A stretch of DNA of 12,169 bases from CAZDAM01 sp964503595 (GTDB lineage: Bacteria; Muiribacteriota; UBA6191). The notes under the pieces are model-generated. The model was not told the DNA's origin. It saw only the letters and a list, made by a program, of their open reading frames with translations, and did not search any database. The DNA is taken from assembly GCA_964503595.1 (NCBI GenBank), contig CAZDAM010000099.1, forward strand, positions 1 to 12,169, in the 5' to 3' direction. Below, in pieces: positions 6,808 to 12,169 of the stretch. Position numbers and translations under genes: made by a program. Each line of letters opens with the position of its first letter. The first letter of the stretch is position 1.

Positions 6808-9299
6808 ATATACTGATGATTCATCCTCATGACATCTATTCCCCGGTTGAGCCCTGGTCGGTTCGCATTGTCTATTTAGCCCATGAATTTGTGAAGATGG
6901 GTCATAATGTCCGTCTGATCTACCACCTTGAAAACCCTCACAAGCTCCCCCATATCGAAAAGCGCAGGCAGGAGCATCCGTTTCAGACGATACCCATGAT
7001 TCGGCATTCGGTTTCTCTGGTTCAGAAAACCAGGGCTGTTCTTGAGCATGCCCGCTGGGCCGATGTGATTCATTTTCAGAAAGGGTTTCCCTACGTGGCG
7101 ATTCCCTCAATTTTTGCCGGGGTTGTAACCGGAAAGCCGGTCCATTATGACTGGGATGACTGGGAAGCCCAGATTTTTTTGGATTCCACTCCTGATGATC
7201 CTTGGTGGTATCGCTACATGAATATCAGCGAGAAGGCCGTTCCGTGGCTGGTGGATACGGTTTCAGTTGCTTCCAAGGCTTTGTGGCGTCAGGCCAGTGG
7301 TCTTGGGATTGCCCATACGGAAATCTTCGAGGCTCCGGTAGGTGGCGATCTGAAGCGCTTTGATATGACTCTGGTGGATGAAGGCCCGATCCGTGAACAG
7401 TATGAACTCAAGTCGAATGTCGTGACTTATGTGGGTCAGTTGCATGGTGCCCAGTACTGCCATCTGTTCCTGAAAATGGCGGCTCATCTCAAGGAAGTCC
7501 GCGATGACATTACCTATTTTGTGGTGGGAAACGGGTCGCGGTTTCTGGATCTGCTCAAGGAAGCCGAGCAGCTGGGCCTTCAGAATGACATCATTTTTAC
7601 CGGTTCGGTACCCCATGATGATATCCCTCGTTTTCTGAAAGTCAGCGATGTCTGTGTTGCTGCATTTGAAGACACCCCTCAGGTGGCCACCAAATCTCCC
7701 CTGAAAATATGTGAGTATCTGGCGGCAGGCAGAGCCATTGTGGCCAGTGAAGTCGGTGAAGTCGCTGATATGCTCAATCATGGCAATGCCGGTGTTCTGG
7801 TACGTCCGGGAGATCCCAAGGCTCTGGCCAGTGGTGTTGCCCGGGTTCTGAATGATGTGGAACTGAAAAAGAGTCTTCAGTATGAGGCCCGCCGTCGTGC
7901 CGAGGAAAAATTTAACTGGACCCAGACAGCGCGCAATCTGATGGGAGCTTACCATCTGGGGATTGGCGAAAAAAAAAAGGCTACTTCTCGTTTCGAATTT
8001 CTGAAGAGCGGCAAGCTTTTTGAGGTTCTGTTTCCTGCTCCCAAAAAGGATCTGCAGGCTTTGGGCCTAGAGGATGTCCCATCCGAAAAACTGGGCTCGA
8101 CCCTGGATGATTACAAGCGCATGGCCGGAGTCCTTTCGGTAGAGGAGTCCTTCATTGGCCCTCAGCTCGTTCAGCTGGATGTCACCAATCTCTGCAATAA
8201 TGACTGTGTGGCCTGCTGGTCGAATTCCCCCATGCTTGAGGATCTTCTGATTGATCCCGCATCCAAGCGGGATACGATTCCTCTGGATGTGATCAAGCGT
8301 ACGATCGGAGAACTGGCCCAGATTGGGACCAAAGAGATCTATATGGCTGGAGGCGGGGATCCCACCATGCATCCTCAGGCTTTTGATATCTGGCAGTGCA
8401 TCAAGGATCATGACATGACCCTTTATGTGAACACCAACTTTGTTCGTCTGTGCTCTGAGGATGCGATTCGCCGGATTCTTCAAATCGGAATTGATCATTT
8501 CACGCTTTCCATGTGGGCCGGAACCCCGGAGGCCTATTCCAAAACTCATCCGAACAAGGGAGAGAAGGATTTTCACAAACTGGTGAAGTATGTGAAGCTT
8601 CTGAACCAGATGAAGAACGACAAGCCTTACATCAAGGTCTATCACGTGATCTCCCGCCTGAATTTCGATGATTTCTACAATATGCTCGATTTCTGTATCG
8701 AAACGGGCTGTGAATCCGTGGAGTTCACGCTGGTGGACACGATTCCCGGGAAAACGGATCAGATTCTTTTAGAGGAAGAGGAACGTCAGTGGCTCTATGA
8801 GCAGTGTGAGAAGGTCTGGTCCCAGACCCGCGATCACAAATACAAGGGACAGGTTCTTCTGTTTGGCTTTGAGCGTTTCATGCGAAGACTTTCCAGTTCT
8901 GATTCCAATCAGGGAGAGCATGACAAGAATATCATCGAGAATCTGCCCTGCTATATCGGGCATCTGTTTGCCCGGATCATGCCGGATGGCGATGTCAACA
9001 GCTGCCTGAAGTCTCACCGGATTCCAATTGGAAACATTCATTATCAGTCTTTCAAGGATATCTGGTCTTCCAAGCGCCAGAAGTTTTTCCGCAAGAAAGC
9101 CCAGGTCTACGATAAGAAGGGTAGTTTCTTTTCCCTGATCGGAAATGATGCATCGGCTGTCGTGGGATGTTACAAGTCCTGCGATGATATTGCCCGCAAC
9201 CAGTACATGCATAAGCGTCTGATTGAACTCAATCCTATGGAACGTGGCTTTCTGGAAATGTATCGCAACTATCTTAGTGTGACCGGTAAAAAACTGTGA
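6804..9299 (+). CDS. Glycosyltransferase family 4-like / radical SAM-SPASM fusion (protein C)
   Basis: An 831-residue two-domain protein. Residues 1-385 are a GT-B glycosyltransferase: N-terminal 'MNILMIHPHD', an acceptor-side domain, then a donor-side domain with 'VVTYVGQLHG' (206-215), 'IIFTGSVPHDDIPRFL' (263-278), 'SPLKICEYLAAGR' (298-310, donor-binding Glu 304) and 'NAGVLVRPGDPKAL'. The first Glu of the usual EX7E motif is Thr296, as in some GT4 branches with the 'SPLK..EY' form. Residues 393-433 are a linker. Residues 434-831 are a radical SAM/SPASM unit: CxxxCxxC at C464, C468, C471; GGGDP (516-520) with Asp instead of the usual Glu; signature 'LSMWAGTPEAYSKTHPNK' (568-585); SPASM cysteines C716, C734, C789, C793, with one cysteine where the paralogues have CC. 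It would transfer a sugar from a nucleotide donor and perform a radical reaction on the same or a linked substrate. The ATG overlaps the upstream stop (ATGA); the stop overlaps the next GTG. Confidence 0.92.
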   Translation: MNILMIHPHDIYSPVEPWSVRIVYLAHEFVKMGHNVRLIYHLENPHKLPHIEKRRQEHPFQTIPMIRHSVSLVQKTRAVLEHARWADVIHFQKGFPYVAIPSIFAGVVTGKPVHYDWDDWEAQIFLDSTPDDPWWYRYMNISEKAVPWLVDTVSVASKALWRQASGLGIAHTEIFEAPVGGDLKRFDMTLVDEGPIREQYELKSNVVTYVGQLHGAQYCHLFLKMAAHLKEVRDDITYFVVGNGSRFLDLLKEAEQLGLQNDIIFTGSVPHDDIPRFLKVSDVCVAAFEDTPQVATKSPLKICEYLAAGRAIVASEVGEVADMLNHGNAGVLVRPGDPKALASGVARVLNDVELKKSLQYEARRRAEEKFNWTQTARNLMGAYHLGIGEKKKATSRFEFLKSGKLFEVLFPAPKKDLQALGLEDVPSEKLGSTLDDYKRMAGVLSVEESFIGPQLVQLDVTNLCNNDCVACWSNSPMLEDLLIDPASKRDTIPLDVIKRTIGELAQIGTKEIYMAGGGDPTMHPQAFDIWQCIKDHDMTLYVNTNFVRLCSEDAIRRILQIGIDHFTLSMWAGTPEAYSKTHPNKGEKDFHKLVKYVKLLNQMKNDKPYIKVYHVISRLNFDDFYNMLDFCIETGCESVEFTLVDTIPGKTDQILLEEEERQWLYEQCEKVWSQTRDHKYKGQVLLFGFERFMRRLSSSDSNQGEHDKNIIENLPCYIGHLFARIMPDGDVNSCLKSHRIPIGNIHYQSFKDIWSSKRQKFFRKKAQVYDKKGSFFSLIGNDASAVVGCYKSCDDIARNQYMHKRLIELNPMERGFLEMYRNYLSVTGKKL
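7969..7978 (+). other. Run of ten A at the glycosyltransferase/radical SAM joint (possible slippage site)
   Basis: Ten consecutive A bases encode the end of E389 and K390-K392, exactly between the two domains. Losing one A leads to TGA at 8002-8004; gaining one A leads to TGA at 8021-8023. Either slip would release a stand-alone glycosyltransferase of about 400 residues. Runs of nine or more A are known sites of transcriptional slippage in bacteria and also of sequencing indels. Confidence 0.5.
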
Positions 9300-10486
9300 G
9301 AGATTATTTTGAGGCAAACCGGGATCTTGCCGGGATTCTGCGTGAGCAGGTTCTGGAAGGTCCGCGCCATGTGGTGATTGATATTACCAACCGCTGCAAC
9401 ACCAACTGTGTTGCCTGCTGGACCTACTCTCCTCTTCTGAAAAAAGAGAATCGCCCTGAAAAATCCTGGTATCGCAATGAGCTCTCTAAAGAGGCTTTGC
9501 ATCAATTGATCGAAGATCTCTGTACCATGGGCGTGGAAAGGGTCCGTTTTACCGGTGGTGGCGAGCCTTTTTTGCATCCACATATCATGGATGCCCTGCG
9601 CTGGCTGAAAGCCCGTGGTGTATGGACAGCGGTGACGACAAACGGCATCCGTCTGAACGAAAAGATCTGTCAGGAACTAAGAGAGCTGAAGGTCGATGAA
9701 ATTGCCATCAGTCTCTGGGCTGCCAGTGAAGAGTCCTACCGGGACCAGCATCCTTCGGCTAAAGAAGGCGTTTACTGGGAAATTCTTGAGAATGTTCGAA
9801 GACTGAAGATTGGAACGAACTTTTCTCCCCGGGTCTCTTTTCTGAATGTCATCAACAAAAAGAATGTGCATGAGATTTCCAGAATGGGGGATCTTGCCCG
9901 GAATCTGGCTGTGGATTCGGTCTATTTCACCCTGGTCGATCTGATGCCGGATACCCGTGAACTTCTTCTCAGCGAAGAAGAAAGAGTCTTTGCCTTAAAA
10001 GAGGTAAAGAGGATTGAGGCCCGTTTTTACAATCATCGGCATGAACTGGAGTGGGATAATCTGCATGGATTTGCAGAACGTCTCAGGAATGTCCAGGAAG
10101 AAAGCCGGTATGATACGTTCAGAATCGATGCTATGCCATGCTATATGGGTTGGCATTTCTGCCGGGTTCTGGCCGATGGAGGAATTGCTCCCTGCTGCAA
10201 GGGAGTCGATTACATCATGGGCAATGTCCATGATGCCCGCTTCCGGGATATATGGGTTTCCGCTGGTTATGGAAAATTCCGTAATCTGAGTCTGAAGGAA
10301 AAGAAAAATCACCCTTATTTCCTGAAAATGAACTGCTACCAGATGTGTGACAATCTGATGCACAACGAGCAGATCCATGAACGGCTTCAGGCCCTTTCGG
10401 ATTCCCAGAAAAACCAGCTGAGGAACGCAGATGCAGACATTTTACAGGATCTGAGCCAAGGCGATGGCCCGTCTTCCCCGACTTGA
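9296..10486 (+). CDS. Radical SAM/SPASM protein D
   Basis: A 396-residue radical SAM protein closest to the C-terminal half of the fusion. CxxxCxxC is C34, C38, C41 in 'TNRCNTNCVACW', compared with 'TNLCNNDCVACW' in protein C. GGGEP is at 87-91, signature 'ISLWAASEESYRDQHPSA' at 137-154, and 'VYFTLVDLMPDTRELLLSEE' (209-228) parallels 'VEFTLVDTIPGKTDQILLEE' in protein C. SPASM cysteines are C282 (PCYMGW), the CC pair 300/301, and NCYQMCD (C347, C351), followed by 'HERLQALSDSQKNQL' shared in style with protein C. The GTG start overlaps the upstream stop as GTGA and has no strong Shine-Dalgarno site, so coupled translation is likely. The first residues align with about position 434 of the fusion, so this is a complete stand-alone copy of that domain. 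Tandem duplication followed by fusion, or fusion followed by copying, would explain the pair. Confidence 0.94.
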   Translation: MRDYFEANRDLAGILREQVLEGPRHVVIDITNRCNTNCVACWTYSPLLKKENRPEKSWYRNELSKEALHQLIEDLCTMGVERVRFTGGGEPFLHPHIMDALRWLKARGVWTAVTTNGIRLNEKICQELRELKVDEIAISLWAASEESYRDQHPSAKEGVYWEILENVRRLKIGTNFSPRVSFLNVINKKNVHEISRMGDLARNLAVDSVYFTLVDLMPDTRELLLSEEERVFALKEVKRIEARFYNHRHELEWDNLHGFAERLRNVQEESRYDTFRIDAMPCYMGWHFCRVLADGGIAPCCKGVDYIMGNVHDARFRDIWVSAGYGKFRNLSLKEKKNHPYFLKMNCYQMCDNLMHNEQIHERLQALSDSQKNQLRNADADILQDLSQGDGPSSPT

Positions 10487-11549
10487 TGCTCTCAGGCAGG
10501 AACTCCCTGCCGAATTTCTGGATCCACATTGTGTTCTCTGTGGTCTGGGTCTTTGGTTTCCCCAACTCCGACAGGCGCATTTTGCCCATAGAATCCCGGG
10601 AGATTTACAGACAAGGCTGGAAGAAGAAAGTCTTTTGGCTTCGGGGCTTAAGGGTATGCGGGCAATGGGATGGGATCTCTTTTTGCATCGAAGCGATCAT
10701 GAGCTGGACTTATGGCTTCGATCCCGTCCTTCTGCTATGCATCGAGCCTCTTTTTCTCCATTTACGGAAACTTTGGTGGTTGAAGAAGAGGAACCCCAGG
10801 ATTTACTGAAACTGAGATCTTCTCTCAAGGATCTTAAAGATCTGAAGGAATGGCTTTATGCCTGCCTTGCCTGGCAGGTTTCGCCAGGCAGGGTTCAGGG
10901 CTTTACGGCTCATTTTCCGGTACTGAGCCTGCGGGATTTTTTATGGATTCCCTGGGCGGAATGGTGTCGGGTTTTCCCTTTTCTGGCATTTCTGCTAGAG
11001 GATCTGCTTCAGAAAGAAAAATTTGCTCTACCCGCCAGGCCGATAGTGAACCGGGCCAATGACCTCCTGGACTTTCTGGAAAAAAAGGAGTTTTCCTCCC
11101 GGTTTGGGGAAATTCAGGAGATTTTAGGCGCCTTACCTTCATGGGCAGGACGGCAGGAATCTTTGAGATCAGCGAAGTCCCTGGCCTTTTCTTTAGGACT
11201 TTTTGAGGAATTTGAAGGCTATGCCAGTGATGAAGTGCTTTCTTTATACAAAATCAAAAAATGGGAAGAAGAGCTTCTGCTGGAGCCGGGAATTTTTGCG
11301 GAAAGCTGGTTTCGGGGAGGACTGATCGGGGATTTTTCCGAGGACTGGATTACGGTTTATCTCTGCTTGTGGATGCGGCTTCGGCTGGTTCGCCGGGAGC
11401 CGGGAAATCTGTTGCCTGCCTTCAAACAGATTTCTGAGGATATCCGTGCTTTTGAGGTCTTCCTTTCTCATTACACACCGGATCTGAATCAGTTTGGGGC
11501 ATGGCTTAGGCGTGAGCTCAGGCATCCTCGTCAGCTCTTTAAGGCATAA
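10464..11549 (+). CDS. Hypothetical protein, last gene of the radical SAM operon
   Basis: A 361-residue protein that I do not recognise. It has no signal peptide and no convincing membrane segment, and is rich in Leu, Phe, Trp and charged residues, so probably a soluble, largely helical protein. Near the N-terminus it has 'DPHCVLCGLGLWFP', a CxxC pair that could bind metal or an iron-sulphur cluster, though no second pair is visible. Residues about 112-130 are acidic then helical ('LVVEEEEPQDLL', 'LKDLKDLKEWL'). An aromatic stretch 'DFLWIPWAEWCRVFPFLAFL' lies at about 158-177. The ATG at 10464 is the only sensible start: an in-frame stop sits at 10452-10454. It overlaps radical SAM gene D by 23 bases, so it belongs to the operon and may act with D, for example as a partner or substrate-handling subunit. 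The stop codon runs into the A-run of the shared terminator. Confidence 0.75.
   Translation: MARLPRLDALRQELPAEFLDPHCVLCGLGLWFPQLRQAHFAHRIPGDLQTRLEEESLLASGLKGMRAMGWDLFLHRSDHELDLWLRSRPSAMHRASFSPFTETLVVEEEEPQDLLKLRSSLKDLKDLKEWLYACLAWQVSPGRVQGFTAHFPVLSLRDFLWIPWAEWCRVFPFLAFLLEDLLQKEKFALPARPIVNRANDLLDFLEKKEFSSRFGEIQEILGALPSWAGRQESLRSAKSLAFSLGLFEEFEGYASDEVLSLYKIKKWEEELLLEPGIFAESWFRGGLIGDFSEDWITVYLCLWMRLRLVRREPGNLLPAFKQISEDIRAFEVFLSHYTPDLNQFGAWLRRELRHPRQLFKA
10495..10511 (+). repeat. Small hairpin early in the orphan gene
   Basis: GGCAGG (10495-10500) and CCTGCC (10506-10511) are perfect inverted arms around AACTC. The same arm sequence recurs at 10861-10878. No T-run follows. It could slow translation just after the start codon of the last gene, but chance is possible. 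Confidence 0.25.
10861..10893 (+). repeat. Overlapping alternative hairpins inside the orphan gene
   Basis: CCTGCC (10861-10866) can pair with GGCAGG (10873-10878), or TGCCTGGC (10868-10875) can pair with GCCAGGCA (10883-10890) across a seven-base loop. The two pairings exclude each other. They lie within coding sequence (Leu-Ala-Trp region), so may be chance or the trace of a small repeat. Confidence 0.35.
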
Positions 11550-11580
11550 AAAAACCGGGGCTGAAAGGCCCCGATACTTT
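11550..11580. terminator. Shared terminator between convergent genes
   Basis: CGGGGC (11556-11561), loop TGAAAG and GCCCCG (11568-11573) form a six-pair G/C stem. On the minus strand the stem is followed by a run of seven T (complement of 11548-11554), an excellent intrinsic terminator for the HU gene, whose stop is 25 bases away. On the plus strand only a poor T-run (ATACTTT) follows, so termination of the radical SAM operon here is likely but weaker. Confidence 0.85.
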
Positions 11581-11598
11581 CAAGAAGAGACTCTGGAA

Positions 11599-11874
11599 TT
11601 AACCGTTGACAGCGTCTTTCAGAGCTTTTCCCGGAGTGAATTTTGGGGTTTTTGCTGCTGGAATAACCATTTTTGCTTTGGTCTGGGGATTTACACCTGT
11701 TCGCTCGGCGCGTTCTTTGACTTCCCAGGTGCCAAACCCGACCAGCTGAATTTTGTTGCCGCTGGAAAGTTCATTTTTGACAACTTCAATGAATGCGTCA
11801 ATGACGGTTCCGGAATCTTTGTGGCTCATGCCGGTTTCGTCAGCGATACGTTTGCTCAGTTCGTTCTTGTTCAT
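11599..11874 (-). CDS. hup: HU-type nucleoid DNA-binding protein
   Basis: A 91-residue HU/IHF-family protein, the normal length for HU. It begins MNKNELSKRIADETG, has 'IQLVGFGTWEVKERAERTG' followed by 'VNPQTKAKMVIPAAK', and ends 'FTPGKALKDAV', the standard HU signature with the DNA-contacting arm and its Asn-Pro tip. HU dimers bend and compact DNA without strict sequence specificity. Two ATGs are possible: at 11880 the Shine-Dalgarno site GGAGG (11882-11886) would be only one base away, while at 11874 it is seven bases away, so the second ATG is chosen (the longer form would be 93 residues). The gene faces the radical SAM operon and ends at the shared terminator. HU rather than IHF is favoured by overall motif similarity; the symbol is generic. 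It is a housekeeping gene and probably marks the edge of the accessory region. Confidence 0.95.
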   Translation of the reverse strand: MNKNELSKRIADETGMSHKDSGTVIDAFIEVVKNELSSGNKIQLVGFGTWEVKERAERTGVNPQTKAKMVIPAAKTPKFTPGKALKDAVNG

Positions 11875-11881
11875 GTTCATG

Positions 11882-11886
11882 CCTCC
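11882..11886 (-). promoter_or_regulatory. Shine-Dalgarno site of the HU gene
   Basis: GGAGG on the minus strand, seven bases before the ATG at 11874 and one base before the ATG at 11880. It decides for the 91-residue start. Confidence 0.8.
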
Positions 11887-11898
11887 AAAGTTTGGTTC

Positions 11899-11927
11899 AC
11901 CATATCATCGGGTTTTCTTGGAATCAA
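11899..11927 (-). promoter_or_regulatory. Candidate sigma70-type promoter of the HU gene
   Basis: On the minus strand TTGATT (11927-11922) and TATGGT (11904-11899) each match the consensus at four of six bases and are 17 bases apart. The -35 element overlaps the stop codon of the upstream leftward gene. Two copies of TTGACTC lie just upstream (11935-11941 and 11949-11955), 14 bases start to start; their role is unclear. Confidence 0.45.
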
Positions 11928-12169
11928 GCACCCAGAGTCAAAAGTAGTGAGTCAAGCCAGCTTCGGATGATTTCTCCACTCAGGAAGCGGTCTGTGAGAT
12001 TTAAGAGGGTGTGGAGCCAGGCACAAATCCATATGCTTTTTTTTGACTTCCAAAAATAGATAATGATTGCTGTTGGGATGGGCAGTAGAAGGTGGATTGG
12101 ATGAAAACCGCTGAGACAGTGGAATGCGGTGAAAATCAGAAGATTTTTGCCTATGGAGAGAGGCGAGAA
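11924..12169 (-). CDS. Membrane protein with CPBP (CAAX-like) protease motifs, C-terminal part (5' partial)
   Basis: On the minus strand the frame is open from the window edge to TGA at 11926-11924, giving 81 residues without a start codon in the window. The translation is strongly hydrophobic. It has 'FTAFH' at residues 13-17 and 'AWLHTLLN' at 50-57, which fit the FxxxH and HxxxN motifs of CPBP-family intramembrane metalloproteases, where these histidines help hold the metal. The spacing of 36 residues between the two histidines and the small loop before 'SIWICAWLH' (where the family often has 'tgslw.pil.H') also fit. The first family motif (EExxxR) would lie outside the window. CPBP proteins include prenyl-protein proteases, bacteriocin-immunity proteins and many of unknown role. 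The stop is 50 bases before the HU start, in the same direction. The reading frame is solid; the family is moderately supported by short motifs. Confidence 0.6.
   Translation of the reverse strand, partial: FSPLSIGKNLLIFTAFHCLSGFHPIHLLLPIPTAIIIYFWKSKKSIWICAWLHTLLNLTDRFLSGEIIRSWLDSLLLTLGA

Noticed and set aside
5455..7110. Very long leftward open frame (551 codons) opposite radical SAM gene B and the start of the fusion
   Set aside because: It is a shadow: the plus strand here carries clear CxxxCxxC, GGGEP and SPASM motifs and GT-B motifs, while the antisense translation has no recognisable domain. The codon bias of the real genes keeps antisense stops rare.
10483..10809. Rightward open frame of 108 codons overlapping the start of the orphan gene
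   Set aside because: It is a different frame within a longer open frame that spans the whole region to the terminator; no motif or ribosome-binding site supports it.
11935..11955. Two copies of GAGTCAA, 14 bases apart, as an operator
   Set aside because: The repeats are short and lie within the coding end of the leftward membrane protein; too weak to call as a regulatory site.
11494..11970. Rightward open frame of 158 codons
   Set aside because: It lies opposite the HU gene, whose family signature is unmistakable on the minus strand.
1..12169. Mobile element, CRISPR array, tRNA or attachment site
   Set aside because: No transposase or integrase motif, no terminal inverted repeats, no regularly spaced repeats and no cloverleaf sequence were seen on either strand.

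Overview
The window (12,169 bases) looks like part of a bacterial chromosome of roughly balanced base composition. Genes are densely packed, starts are ATG/GTG, and there are Shine-Dalgarno sites and sigma70-like promoters. Four of the genes encode radical SAM enzymes, which need oxygen-labile 4Fe-4S clusters, so an anaerobic or microaerobic host is likely. The phylum cannot be fixed from the sequence alone. No transposase, integrase, tRNA, rRNA or CRISPR array is visible.

Layout. (1) Positions 1-2984, rightward: the 3' part of a large membrane protein with TPR repeats and a six-cysteine zinc-ribbon-like module. Five bases later comes a small anchored protein that resembles the N-terminal domain of VanW/YoaR proteins but lacks a VanW domain. 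(2) Positions 2985-3133: a short leader with a good sigma70-like promoter candidate and a strong Shine-Dalgarno site. (3) Positions 3134-11549, rightward: seven genes in which every junction overlaps (41, 19, 55, 4, 4 and 23 bases), so probably one translationally coupled operon. In order: a 63-residue unknown protein; radical SAM/SPASM protein A; a 377-residue coiled-coil protein; radical SAM/SPASM protein B; an 831-residue fusion of a family-4-like glycosyltransferase with radical SAM/SPASM domain C; radical SAM/SPASM protein D; and a 361-residue orphan. (4) Positions 11550-12169: a terminator shared by convergent genes, then leftward a gene for an HU-type nucleoid protein with its own promoter, and the 3' end of a leftward membrane protein with CPBP (CAAX-like) protease motifs that runs off the window.

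The unusual part is the operon at 3134-11549. Proteins B, C and D are recognisable paralogues with a shared signature between the SAM site and the SPASM domain; A is shorter and more divergent. One paralogue is fused to a glycosyltransferase, and the fusion joint lies on a run of ten A residues with stop codons close by in both alternative frames. The coiled-coil protein keeps a single heptad register for over 300 residues and places histidine at the core 'a' position in 11 heptads. A reasonable inference is a cytoplasmic pathway that builds or radically modifies a glycan or glycosylated product, with the coiled coil as scaffold or chain-length/pH/metal-responsive part. No substrate can be named from the sequence.
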